A stretch of 64,000 nt of DNA from Sphingomonas sp. A2-49 (GCF_025548555.1 NZ_JAJLPA010000014.1:24855-88854); one strand, 5' to 3'; counted from the stretch's first letter, positions 1-7,841 are shown. Program-made: numbers and translations. The notes: generated by a model not told the origin, from the letters alone.

Positions 1-2531
1 CCGAACAGTTCCGCCAGATCATCATCAAGACGTTGCCGTCCGGCGCCACCGTGCGCCTGTCCGACGTCGCGCGCATCGAGCTGGGGGCGGAAAGCTACGC
101 CGCGGTCAGCCGGATCAACCGCCACCCGGGCGCCGGCATCGCGGTGCTGCTCGCCCCCGGCGCCGACGCGCTGGAAACCGCCGAGCTGGTGAAGGCGGAG
201 GTCGCGCGCGTCGCCAAGGGGTTCCCCGCGGGGCTGAAGGTCGCCTACGCCAACGACACCACCGCGTTCATCAAGCTGTCGATCGAAGAGGTCGTCAAGA
301 CGCTGATCGAGGCGGTGATCCTGGTCGTCGTCGTCATGTTCGTGTTCCTGCAAAGCTGGCGCGCGACGCTGATCCCGACGATCGCGGTCCCGGTGGTGCT
401 GCTCGGCACGTTCGCGGTCTTCTCCTTTGCCGGCTTCTCGATCAACACGATGACGCTGTTCGGGCTGGTGCTCGCCATCGGCCTGCTCGTCGACGACGCC
501 ATCGTCGTCGTCGAGAACGTCGAGCGGTTGATGGAGGAAAATCCCGACATGTCGCCGCGCGAGGCGACGATCGAATCGATGAACGAGATCAGCGTCGCGC
601 TGATCGCGATCGCGCTCGTCCTGTCGGCGGTGTTCCTGCCGATGGCGTTCTTCGGCGGATCTACCGGCGTCATCTATCGCCAGTTCTCGCTGACGATCGT
701 GTCGGCGATGGTCCTGTCGGTGCTCGTCGCGCTGATCCTCAGCCCGGCGCTCACCGCCTCGCTGCTGAAGCAGAAGTCGAAGGAAGCCGAAGAGACGCAG
801 GGATTCGCACGCCGGTTCCCGCGCGTCGCCGGCTGGGGCGGCAAGGCATCGGGCTGGTTCAACCGCAACTTCGAACGCGGCGTGACCCGCTACACCGGGG
901 CCGTGCAGAAGGTCATCGACCGCAAGTGGTTATTCCTTCTCATCTACCTGGGCGTCTGTGCGCTGCTTGCGGTGCTGTTCCTGCGGCTGCCGACGGGCTT
1001 CCTGCCGACCGAGGACCAGGGCTCGGCGATCGTCCAGTTCCGCCTGCCGCCGGGTGCGACGCAGGCGCGCACGCTCGAGGTGCAGCGGCAGGTGGAACGC
1101 TATTTCACCCAGAACGAGGCCAAGAACGCCTCCGTCCTGTTCACCGTCGCGGGCGGCGGCGGTGGCGGCGTCAGCGGCCAGAACACGGGTCAGGGCTTCC
1201 TCAACTTCGTCGACTGGTCGGAACGCACGGGCAAGGAAAACACCGCCGACGCGATCACCGGCCGTGCCTCCGCGGCGTTCCGCGGCCTGCGCGATGCACA
1301 GGTGTTCGCCCTGGTTCCGCCGGCGATCCGCGGGCTGGGGTCGTCCGACGGCTTCACGATGGAATTGCAGAACACCGGCGGCCTGACCCAGGACCAGTTC
1401 AACGCCGCGCGCGACAAGCTGCTCGCCGCCGCCAACGCCGACCCGGAGCTCGCCTCGGTCCGCCTGACCGAACTGCCCGACATCGCGACGCTGCGCGTCG
1501 ACATGGACCAGCAGAAGCTGACCGCGCTCGGACTGACGCAGACCAACGCCAATTCGACGCTGACCACCGCGTGGGGCGGCCAGTATGTCAACGACTTCAT
1601 CGATCGCGGCCGCGTCAAGCGCGTCTACGTTCAGGGCGATGCCCAGTATCGCTCGGCGCCCGACGACCTGAAGCAATGGTTCGTGCGCGGGTCGAACGGG
1701 CAGATGGTGCCCTTCTCGTCCTTCGCCACCACCGGCTGGTCGACCGCGCCGACGACGCTGTCGCGCTTCAACGGCATCGCGTCGTTCGAATTCCAGGGAT
1801 CGGCCGCGCCGGGCAAGAGCTCGGGCGATGCGATGACGCGGATCGCGGCGCTGGCCGCGAAGATCCCCGGCACCTCGGTCGCCTGGGCCGGCCTGTCCTA
1901 TCAGGAGCGGTTGTCGTCGGGACAGGCGCCGTTGCTGTACGGGCTGTCGATCCTGGTCGTCTTCCTGTGCCTCGCGGCGCTGTATGAAAGCTGGTCGATC
2001 CCGTTCGCGGTGCTGCTCATTATCCCGCTGGGGCTGATCGGTGCGATCGCGTTCGTCACGCTGCGCGGCCTGACCAACGACGTCTATCTCCAGATCGGGC
2101 TGCTGACGACGATGGGGCTGGCGGCGAAGAACGCGATCCTGATGATCGAATTCGCCGAACAGGCCGAACGCAAGGGCGCGCGCGTCATCGACGCCGCGCT
2201 GGAAGCGGCGAAGATCCGGTTGCGGCCGATCCTGATGACGTCGTTCGCCTTCATCTTCGGCGTGCTGCCACTCGCGATCTCGACTGGCGCGGGCGCGAAC
2301 AGCCGGATCGCGATCGGGACCGCGGTGATCGGCGGCATGCTGTCGGCGACGTTCCTCGCGATCTTCTACATCCCGCTGTTCTTCGTGCTCGTCCGCCGCG
2401 GCGTGCGCGACGGCATCGCCCGGCTGCGCGGCCGGCCGACCGGGCATCAGGGCAAGACCGACGACCATCCGCCGGCGCCGCCGATGCCGCCCGCCACGCC
2501 CCCTTCGCAGCCCGCACCGGAGCCCGCATGA
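1..2531 (+). CDS. RND efflux pump inner-membrane permease (HAE1 family), 5' truncated by window edge
   Basis: Proton-driven RND permease that exports drugs or other hydrophobic compounds with a periplasmic adaptor and an outer-membrane channel. The reading frame is open from base 3 (codons before the TTG at 33 are still in frame), so the gene starts upstream. About 843 residues are visible against roughly 1,040-1,050 for the family, so about 200 N-terminal residues are missing. The TM4 proton-relay pair Asp-Asp (LLVDDAIVVVEN, near base 490) and the TM10 Lys (GLAAKNAILMIEF, near 2125) are present. A glycine run lies near 1150 and the C-terminal tail is Pro-rich. The stop overlaps the next gene (outer-membrane channel) by ATGA, giving the pump order permease then channel; the adaptor gene is expected upstream, outside the window. 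Substrate unknown. Confidence 0.95.
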   Translation, partial: EQFRQIIIKTLPSGATVRLSDVARIELGAESYAAVSRINRHPGAGIAVLLAPGADALETAELVKAEVARVAKGFPAGLKVAYANDTTAFIKLSIEEVVKTLIEAVILVVVVMFVFLQSWRATLIPTIAVPVVLLGTFAVFSFAGFSINTMTLFGLVLAIGLLVDDAIVVVENVERLMEENPDMSPREATIESMNEISVALIAIALVLSAVFLPMAFFGGSTGVIYRQFSLTIVSAMVLSVLVALILSPALTASLLKQKSKEAEETQGFARRFPRVAGWGGKASGWFNRNFERGVTRYTGAVQKVIDRKWLFLLIYLGVCALLAVLFLRLPTGFLPTEDQGSAIVQFRLPPGATQARTLEVQRQVERYFTQNEAKNASVLFTVAGGGGGGVSGQNTGQGFLNFVDWSERTGKENTADAITGRASAAFRGLRDAQVFALVPPAIRGLGSSDGFTMELQNTGGLTQDQFNAARDKLLAAANADPELASVRLTELPDIATLRVDMDQQKLTALGLTQTNANSTLTTAWGGQYVNDFIDRGRVKRVYVQGDAQYRSAPDDLKQWFVRGSNGQMVPFSSFATTGWSTAPTTLSRFNGIASFEFQGSAAPGKSSGDAMTRIAALAAKIPGTSVAWAGLSYQERLSSGQAPLLYGLSILVVFLCLAALYESWSIPFAVLLIIPLGLIGAIAFVTLRGLTNDVYLQIGLLTTMGLAAKNAILMIEFAEQAERKGARVIDAALEAAKIRLRPILMTSFAFIFGVLPLAISTGAGANSRIAIGTAVIGGMLSATFLAIFYIPLFFVLVRRGVRDGIARLRGRPTGHQGKTDDHPPAPPMPPATPPSQPAPEPA

Positions 2532-4099
2532 TGCGCCGCCTGATCCTCGCCCTGGCGCTCGGCGGCAGCGCGCTCGCCGGCTGTTCGATGGAGCCCAAAT
2601 ACGTGCGGCCCGACCTGCCGGTGCCGCCGTCGTGGCCGGTCGGCGATGCCTATCTGCGACAGAGCGAGGCGGCACTACCCGCGATCACCTATCGCGACGT
2701 GTTCCGGGACCGGCGGCTCCAGACGCTGATCGACCAGGCGCTCGCCAACAACCGCGACTTGCGCATCGCCGCCGCCAACATCGCCGCGGCGCGCGCGCAA
2801 TATCGCATCCAGCGCGCCGACCTGTTCCCGGCGATCGACGCATCGGGCCGCTACAGCTATTCGGGCGGTGGCGACGGCGCGCGCAGCACCGCGAGCAGCG
2901 GCAGCACGGGCAACACCGGCACCGGCAACACGGGAACGGGCACGGGCACCGGCGGAACGGGCACGGGGACCGGCACGAGCACGGGCACGGTGACCACCAC
3001 CAGCGGTTCGTCCAACAGCGCCTTTTCCGCGCAGGTCGGCACCACCGCGTTCGAACTCGACCTGTTCGGGCGCATCCGGTCGCTGTCGCGCGCTGCGCTC
3101 GACCGCTATTTCGCGACCGAGGCGGCGGCGCGCGCGACGCGGCTGACGCTGGTCGGCGACATCGCGACCGCGTGGCTGACCTATGCCGCCGACCGCAGCC
3201 TGCTCAAGATCGCGCAGGACACCGCGACGAGCGCGCAGAAGAGCGTCCGGCTGACCCGCGCGCGGCTGGACGGCGGCATCAGCCCCCGCACCGACCTGCG
3301 CCAGGCGGAACAGATCCTCGAAACCGCCAACGCCGATCTCGCCGCACAGACGACGCTGGTCGCGCAGGACGTCAATGCGTTGCAGTTGCTCGTCGGTGCG
3401 CCGATCGATGCCACGCTGCTCCCCGCCTCGATCGACGAGGCGCAGGCGACGATCGCGACGCTGCCCGCCGGGCTCGACAGCGGCGTGCTGCTGCGCCGCC
3501 CCGACGTGGTGCAGGCCGAATACGAACTGCGCGCCTACAATGCGGAAATCGGCGCGGCCCGGGCGGCGCTGTTCCCGCGTATCTCGCTGACCGGGCTGGT
3601 CGGCTTCGCGAGTACCGCGCTGTCGTCGCTGTTCAGCGGCGGCGCGTTCAACTATTCGGTCGCGCCGTCGGTCAGCTATCCGATCTTCCAGGCCGGCGCC
3701 GGCCGCGCCAACGTCCGCTATACGGAGGCGCAGCGCGACGCCGCGCTCGCTACATACGAAAAGACGATCCAGACCGCGTTTCAGGAAACCGCCGACGCGC
3801 TCGCCCGCCAGGGCACGCTCGCGGCGCAGCTGCGCGCGCAGACCAATTTCCAGATCGCCGCCGCGGACACGCTGCGCCTCGTCAACGCGCGTTACCAGGG
3901 CGGCATCGACACCTTCCTGTCGAGCCTTGATGCGCAGCGCTCGCTCTACACCGCCCAGCGGACGTTGGTGGCGACGGCGCTGGTCGGCGCGACCAACCGG
4001 GTGACGCTGTACCGTGTCATCGGCGGCGATTCGTCGCTGGAGGCGACGCCGCAGGGCCCGCAGCCGGTGACGCCAGGCGGCGCGCCGCGCAGGGACTGA
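2528..4099 (+). CDS. Outer-membrane efflux channel lipoprotein (NodT/OprM type) with a Gly/Thr repeat insert
   Basis: TolC-like exit duct partnering the RND permease upstream (4-base ATGA overlap). 523 residues, with a signal peptide and lipobox ending SALAGC, so Cys19 should be lipidated. Two OEP repeats are recognisable, with family segments such as ALANNRDLRIAAANIAAARA (from about residue 71) and ISPRTDLRQAEQ. Odd feature: residues about 119-163 are almost only Gly, Thr, Ser and Asn, encoded by imperfect hexamer repeats; by comparison with OprM-type channels this falls between the first two beta strands, in an extracellular loop. The C-terminus is short and Pro/Gly-rich. Family assignment is sure; the loop placement is inference. 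Confidence 0.95.
   Translation: MMRRLILALALGGSALAGCSMEPKYVRPDLPVPPSWPVGDAYLRQSEAALPAITYRDVFRDRRLQTLIDQALANNRDLRIAAANIAAARAQYRIQRADLFPAIDASGRYSYSGGGDGARSTASSGSTGNTGTGNTGTGTGTGGTGTGTGTSTGTVTTTSGSSNSAFSAQVGTTAFELDLFGRIRSLSRAALDRYFATEAAARATRLTLVGDIATAWLTYAADRSLLKIAQDTATSAQKSVRLTRARLDGGISPRTDLRQAEQILETANADLAAQTTLVAQDVNALQLLVGAPIDATLLPASIDEAQATIATLPAGLDSGVLLRRPDVVQAEYELRAYNAEIGAARAALFPRISLTGLVGFASTALSSLFSGGAFNYSVAPSVSYPIFQAGAGRANVRYTEAQRDAALATYEKTIQTAFQETADALARQGTLAAQLRAQTNFQIAAADTLRLVNARYQGGIDTFLSSLDAQRSLYTAQRTLVATALVGATNRVTLYRVIGGDSSLEATPQGPQPVTPGGAPRRD
2906..3010 (+). repeat. Imperfect ACGGGC/ACCGGC hexamer array inside the efflux channel gene
   Basis: About 105 bases built from variants of ACGGGC, ACCGGC and AACACG, coding for Gly-Thr-rich residues. 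The array stays in frame. Such tracts can change length by replication slippage without breaking the frame. Confidence 0.8.
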
Positions 4100-4170
4100 C
4101 CGGCCGCGCCGACGGATCGGGTTGACCCGGCCGCCGCCGCCGCCGATGGTCGCGGCAGGAGCCGCCCGCC

Positions 4171-4674
4171 ATGAACTATACGATCCGCCGTTTTCGTCCG
4201 ACCGACGACGCCGCGATGCTCGCGTTCGCGGCGACCCTGCCCGAACACGACCTGTTGTTCCTCGGCCGCGACCTGCGCCATCCGCGCGTGATCGAGGCGT
4301 GGCAGCAGGCGATCGGAGAAGGCTGGATCGACAGCCTGATCGCCGAGGACGATGGCCGGATCGTCGCCAGCGCCGCGCTCGTCCGCGATCCGCTCGGCTG
4401 GAGCGGACATGTCGGTGAAATACGCCTGCTGGTGTCGCCGGAGCGGCGCGGTGCCGGACTGGGCGGGGACCTGCTCGAGGCGCTGCTGGGCATCGCGCAT
4501 GCGCACGGCCTTGCCAAGCTGACCGCGTCGATGACGGTCGATCAGGCCGCGTCGATCGCGCTGTTCGAGGGGTTGAACTTCCGCCGCGAAGCGACGCTGG
4601 CGGACCACGTCCGGGCCAGCGACGGGATCGCGCACGACCTGCTGGTGCTGGCGCGCGCGATGCCGACCGGCTGA
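4171..4674 (+). CDS. GNAT-family N-acetyltransferase
   Basis: Predicted acetyl-CoA-dependent N-acetyltransferase of 167 residues with one GNAT fold. The acetyl-CoA pyrophosphate loop is seen as RRGAGLG (residues 92-98), preceded by the strand EIRLLVSPE and followed by the helix GDLLEALLGIAHAHG, the usual motif A layout. The conserved C-terminal strand/helix region follows (VDQAASIALFEGLNFRREA). ATG chosen at 4171 because an RBS-like GGCAGGAGCC sits 7-17 bases upstream. It follows the efflux channel after about 70 bases and may be on the same transcript. Substrate cannot be read from the sequence. Confidence 0.9.
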   Translation: MNYTIRRFRPTDDAAMLAFAATLPEHDLLFLGRDLRHPRVIEAWQQAIGEGWIDSLIAEDDGRIVASAALVRDPLGWSGHVGEIRLLVSPERRGAGLGGDLLEALLGIAHAHGLAKLTASMTVDQAASIALFEGLNFRREATLADHVRASDGIAHDLLVLARAMPTG

Positions 4675-4760
4675 CGGTTCCGGCCGGCGGGGAAGCTTGC
4701 AGGGCCGGCGTCACCCCGGACTGGTCGAGGGATCTGCGAAATTACCCGATACGTCCGCGC

Positions 4761-4778
4761 CCCCGGCGCAGGCCGGGG
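4761..4778. repeat. REP-like hairpin CCCCGGC-N4-GCCGGGG
   Basis: Perfect 7-bp stem with a 4-base loop. The same arms, with a different loop, recur at 62251-62268, so this is a dispersed palindrome rather than a chance hairpin. Confidence 0.65.
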
Positions 4779-4891
4779 CCCAGGTATGGGGCATCGGCGC
4801 AGTCCAGTAAACGGCTCCCGACCGGGTCCCGGCCTCAACCGGGCAAGACCTCGGATTGTCGCCTAGCGGTCGACCACGTTCGAAGTGACGG

Positions 4892-4917
4892 CGGGAGGGG
4901 TACCCACGCCCCTCCCG
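4892..4917 (-). terminator. Stem-loop downstream of the phasin-like gene
   Basis: Perfect 9-bp stem CGGGAGGGG/CCCCTCCCG with an 8-base loop, 20 bases after the stop of the minus-strand phasin-like gene. No U-tract follows, so it is a weak or Rho-assisted terminator candidate, or an mRNA 3' stabiliser. Confidence 0.45.
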
Positions 4918-4937
4918 ACCGTCGATCGGTACCGCGG

Positions 4938-5369
4938 TCAGTCGGGCTTGCGCTCGGCGGCGGCGCGCAGCGGGGTTACCGCATCGCGGCCGAATTGCAT
5001 GATGAGTTCGCCGATCTCGCGCGCCTGATCCATCGACCGCTGGCCCTGGGCGCGCAGATAGTCGCCCTGGATCCGCATCACGTCGCTCAGGTCCTTGGCG
5101 CTCGCCGCCTCGCGCATCGCTTCGAACGCCTGATGCGAATTCTGCTCGGCCTGTTCGATGATCTTCAGCCCGATCGTCGCGCTGCCATCGGCGACCTTCT
5201 GTCCGGACGCGCGCATCGCCTCCCCGGCGCGGCGGGCAGGATCGATGACATGGTCCGAAAAGCCCTCGCGCGCGCGGTTCGCGGCATCGCGCATCGCATC
5301 GCCGGCACCGCCACCAAAGCCACCGTTGCCCGTCGCTTCGCCGCCGTCGTTGCCATCCGCCATCGTCAC
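4938..5369 (-). CDS. Phasin-family-like protein
   Basis: 143 residues. Gly-rich N-terminal tail (residues 7-24), then one long amphipathic helix-forming region rich in Ala, Glu, Gln and Met. The segment GLKIIEQAEQNSHQAFEAMR followed by DVMRIQGDYLRAQGQRSMDQ is typical of the phasin_2 fold, found on polyhydroxyalkanoate granules but also in many stress proteins that coat nothing. No phaC, phaR or depolymerase lies nearby, so a granule role is not supported by context. The start ATG at 5369 has GAGGAGAG just upstream. A sequence like an EcfG stress promoter lies 55 bases upstream (5424-5448). Family call moderate to good, role unknown. Confidence 0.8.
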   Translation of the reverse strand: MTMADGNDGGEATGNGGFGGGAGDAMRDAANRAREGFSDHVIDPARRAGEAMRASGQKVADGSATIGLKIIEQAEQNSHQAFEAMREAASAKDLSDVMRIQGDYLRAQGQRSMDQAREIGELIMQFGRDAVTPLRAAAERKPD

Positions 5370-5423
5370 TCTCCTCTATGCATCGATCCGCCGGCCGGGC
5401 GGCCGATAGCCTGCGATCCGGTC

Positions 5424-5448
5424 AACGTGCGATGCCCGGCTTTGCTCC
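5424..5448 (-). promoter_or_regulatory. Possible EcfG-type general stress promoter for the phasin-like gene
   Basis: On the minus strand GGAGC, 16 bases, CGTT. The alphaproteobacterial EcfG consensus is GGAAC-N16/17-CGTT, so there is one mismatch. The -10 element is about 55 bases before the start codon. Confidence 0.35.
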
Positions 5449-5507
5449 CCGCCCCGTGGCGCGCGATCCCCGTTGCGTCGTGCCCTCGCGTCGGTAAAAC
5501 GCCCGCG

Positions 5508-5696
5508 ATGGACACGCCCGAAGACCCGACCCAGCGCAGGATCCGCGGTGAATTGCTTCATCGCGCGGTGGCGCTGGGCGAGGAACTGATGCGGCTGTCC
5601 GACGACCTGGGCCTGTCGGTCGCCGGACTGCATATCTGCCAGGGTATCGAACTGATGCGCGACGAGGCCGATCGCCTGCTCGACCGGTCCGCCTGA
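5508..5696 (+). CDS. Small hypothetical protein (62 aa)
   Basis: MDTPEDPTQRRIRGELLHRA... with an acidic N-terminus and two predicted helices (LLHRAVALGEELMRLSDDLG and LHICQGIELMRDEADRLLDR). No signal peptide or membrane segment. The ATG at 5508 was chosen because the frame continues open upstream but without protein-like composition, and divergent phasin promoter sequence lies there. Divergent from the phasin-like gene and convergent with the winged-helix gene that ends 13 bases away. No family recognised; composition suggests a real small soluble protein. Confidence 0.6.
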   Translation: MDTPEDPTQRRIRGELLHRAVALGEELMRLSDDLGLSVAGLHICQGIELMRDEADRLLDRSA

Positions 5697-5709
5697 CCGA
5701 CCGGCGGCG

Positions 5710-6177
5710 TCAGGCGTCGCCGATGCAGCGCAGCACCAGCACCGTGCCCGCTTCGGTGAGCGACACCGCCGGTGGCCCCTCGCCGCCGATCCTGCGGACG
5801 AGGCCACGCTCGATCAGCACCTCGAGCCAGCGAACCGCGACCGCGGCGCGCACGCCCATGACGTCGGCGATCGCCGCCTCGGGCAGGGCGCGCCCCTCCT
5901 CGTAGGCGATGAACAGGTTGAGCAGCATGTCCCAGCCGGGCTCCCCGAACAATTCGGCGAGCGGGCCCGCCGCGGCATCGCGGCACCGGCGCTGCGCCAG
6001 CAGCGCGCGGGCGCGATCGGCGTCGTCGGGCTGTTCGGGTCCGGCGGGCACCGTCGCGACGATCTCGCCCCGCCCCCGCGCGCTCAGGTCGCGCAAACGG
6101 GCCAGCGTCGCCGCCAGCCGTTCATAGTCTTCCCGGTCGCGATCGTGCCAGCGTAACAGTCGGATATCGGCACTCAT
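5710..6177 (-). CDS. Winged-helix DNA-binding protein (MarR-like)
   Basis: 155 residues. N-terminal 60 residues are Arg-rich and helical; the C-terminal half carries a winged-helix fold: GWDMLLNLFIAYEEGRALPE, then the recognition region AAIADVMGVRAAVAVRWLEV, then the wing RGLVRRIGGEGPPAVSLTEA. This is the usual MarR/phage-Rep style order of helix, recognition helix and beta wing. It is the last gene of a minus-strand run; its ATG overlaps the stop of the membrane-protein gene (ATGA at 6174-6177), indicating translational coupling. Likely a repressor or sensor for the cluster; target unknown. Confidence 0.8.
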   Translation of the reverse strand: MSADIRLLRWHDRDREDYERLAATLARLRDLSARGRGEIVATVPAGPEQPDDADRARALLAQRRCRDAAAGPLAELFGEPGWDMLLNLFIAYEEGRALPEAAIADVMGVRAAVAVRWLEVLIERGLVRRIGGEGPPAVSLTEAGTVLVLRCIGDA

Positions 6178-6644
6178 GGTCGTTCGTCATCCGGATGGCG
6201 GAGCGGCGACCAGTCCCGGTCGCTGCCGAAGCGGGCGAGGCGATGGCGGTGCCGCCACGCACCGATCGCGAGGAGCGCGAGCATGGGATAGGCGATCTTG
6301 CTGCTCGCGCCGGCGTACATCCACGGCACCAGCGTCGGCTGGAACGCCTTCACGCCATGGATGGCGATGGTGATGAGGTGCAGCGCACTGACGTAGAGCG
6401 GCCAGTAGCGGTCGGCCCGCACCGCGATCCCCATCAGTCCCAACAGCATCAGCAGGTCGACCGACAGCAGCATCGGCTCCATCTGCGCAAAGGGACGCAG
6501 CGCGTTGTAGAACGGCGCCAGATAGGTCGCGACCGCGGCGGTCACGAACAGGAACGCCGTCCAGCGTTCGGGCGCGCCGCCGACCCGGACGGCATAGCCG
6601 CAGACCAGCGCGAGCACGACGTTGAACAGCGCGATGTGGATCAT
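6174..6644 (-). CDS. Hypothetical four- or five-helix integral membrane protein
   Basis: 156 residues from the ATG at 6644: hydrophobic segments at about 3-20, 28-45, 58-78, 84-104 and 120-138, with loops containing His and Arg. No enzyme motif recognised. Start is uncertain: a GTG at 6689 directly abuts the stop of the upstream gene (TAGGTG) and would add 15 residues. The ATG option lies inside the right arm of a 13-bp inverted repeat (6641-6686). Neither candidate has a good Shine-Dalgarno sequence, which fits coupling to the upstream gene. The stop overlaps the start of the winged-helix gene. Confidence 0.75.
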   Translation of the reverse strand: MIHIALFNVVLALVCGYAVRVGGAPERWTAFLFVTAAVATYLAPFYNALRPFAQMEPMLLSVDLLMLLGLMGIAVRADRYWPLYVSALHLITIAIHGVKAFQPTLVPWMYAGASSKIAYPMLALLAIGAWRHRHRLARFGSDRDWSPLRHPDDERP

Positions 6645-6686
6645 GGCTTGGCCGGCCAAAGGAGCAGTCTGGAGGCCAAGCCATGA
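6641..6686. promoter_or_regulatory. 13-bp perfect inverted repeat spanning a gene junction and a start codon
   Basis: TCATGGCTTGGCC (6641-6653) and its exact complement GGCCAAGCCATGA (6674-6686), separated by 20 bases. On the minus strand it starts just after the stop of the 6690-7040 gene and contains the ATG of the membrane-protein gene in its 3' arm. Confidence 0.6.
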
Positions 6687-6689
6687 CAC

Positions 6690-7040
6690 CTAGGCGGCGA
6701 CGCGCAGATGACTGACGTCGGCACCCGTCGGGGCGAATTCGGGCTTCGGCTTTTCGTCGCCGAAGCTCGTTTCGAACCCGATCTGCTTGCCCAGCTTCTC
6801 GATGATGCGGTGGCCGGCGACGGTATGACCGCGCGCGGTGCCGATCGCGAGAATCGCGTGGCCGAGAACCTCGAATGCCTGCTGGCCCGCGATCGCGGGC
6901 AGGTTGGCGGCGGAACGAGCGCGCGGCAGGGCGGCGAGCAGGTCGCCGCCGGTGGCGAACGCCTCGTCGAGTTGCGTTTCGAGCCGCCACAGCAGCTGCG
7001 CCACGGCATCGGCCGCGGCTTGCGTATTCGCGTAGGACAT
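6690..7040 (-). CDS. Conserved-looking hypothetical protein (116 aa)
   Basis: Soluble, mostly helical protein: an N-terminal helical half (AAADAVAQLLWRLETQLDEA) and a C-terminal part with GHAILAIGTARGHTVAGHRI. No signal peptide, no membrane segment, no recognised family. The ATG at 7040 is preceded by GGAAAGG at good spacing, which decides it over a GTG two codons upstream. First gene of a three-gene minus-strand run with the membrane protein and the winged-helix protein. Function unknown. Confidence 0.65.
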   Translation of the reverse strand: MSYANTQAAADAVAQLLWRLETQLDEAFATGGDLLAALPRARSAANLPAIAGQQAFEVLGHAILAIGTARGHTVAGHRIIEKLGKQIGFETSFGDEKPKPEFAPTGADVSHLRVAA

Positions 7041-7077
7041 AGCCACCTTTCCACCCTGTCGGGCGCTTCCGTTGAAG

Positions 7078-7752
7078 TCAGGAAAGGCGTTGGGTCACGG
7101 CCTCGATCAGTCCCGTCAGCACCTGGAGGCCCGACATCAGCATGCCGAAACCGACGGCGATACCCAATGCGATGACCTGTATCCAGATCAGGCGGTCACC
7201 GACCGAAAGGTCGTTGTCCCTCTGTCCCTTCCGCCGGAAGGGCAACCGTAGTTCCGGAGCGGGCCGCCTGGACGGCACCGCTCCGGAAACCACCGAAGCC
7301 CCGACGATCCCCTCGTCCGGCGACACGGCTGATGGCAGGGCGAGCGCCGGCTGGACCAGCCGCGCAGAATGCCCCCCGATTTTATCGGGGGCAGGAATCG
7401 TTGTTTCCGAATGACTTGCCGGCGATGGCCCCGCTTCGTGCGCGGCCCATTGCAGCGCCGCATCGCGCCGGTTGCGCGCGCCGAGGATCTTCACGGCATC
7501 GGTCAGATAGCCGTCGACGGTCGATTTCTCGATGCGGAGCGCGTCGGCGATCTCTTTCGATCCCTTGAGGTCGCGGACGCCACGCAGGCAGTCGCGATGA
7601 CGCGGCGACAGGCGGTCGAACCGCGTCTGCGGCGCGGGCGCGCCATCGGTCCGGGCGGCATGCCCCCCGTTTTCGCGCACATGGCCGCCGGACGGCACCG
7701 ACGTGCCGTCGCCACGGCCTGCCGTAACCTGCTCCGTCTCGGCCGACACCAT
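7078..7752 (-). CDS. LuxR-type HTH regulator with a C-terminal membrane anchor
   Basis: 224 residues. The GerE/LuxR helix-turn-helix covers residues about 44-105 (RFDRLSPRHRDCL then GSKEIADALRIEKSTVDGYL). A Pro/Ala-rich linker of about 80 residues follows, then one strong transmembrane helix at about 188-209 (LIWIQVIALGIAVGFGMLMS) and a short tail. DNA-binding should therefore be cytoplasmic and membrane-tethered. There is no receiver domain and no neighbouring histidine kinase. ATG at 7752 preceded by GGTGAG. It lies 37 bases upstream of the three-gene run ending at 5710 and in the same direction, so it may be co-transcribed and regulate it. Architecture sure, target inferred. Confidence 0.85.
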   Translation of the reverse strand: MVSAETEQVTAGRGDGTSVPSGGHVRENGGHAARTDGAPAPQTRFDRLSPRHRDCLRGVRDLKGSKEIADALRIEKSTVDGYLTDAVKILGARNRRDAALQWAAHEAGPSPASHSETTIPAPDKIGGHSARLVQPALALPSAVSPDEGIVGASVVSGAVPSRRPAPELRLPFRRKGQRDNDLSVGDRLIWIQVIALGIAVGFGMLMSGLQVLTGLIEAVTQRLS

Positions 7753-7841
7753 TACTCACCCGTTGCTCATCGCCGATTAGCACGATTTGACGGGCATGCC
7801 AGCGTAACCACCAGATCGGGTCAATCAATCGATCCTTTCGC

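Larger units (their letters stand above)
4675..4937. other. Intergenic region with REP-like sequences
   Basis: 263 bases between the ends of two convergent genes. It holds a CGTCACCCCGGAC motif (4709-4721), a perfect hairpin CCCCGGC-GCAG-GCCGGGG (4761-4778), and a second stem-loop near 4892-4917. No coding potential was seen. Confidence 0.7.

Noticed and set aside
2675..4714. 679-codon minus-strand frame across the efflux channel
   Set aside because: Antisense of a certain gene; Arg/Ala-rich low-complexity translation.
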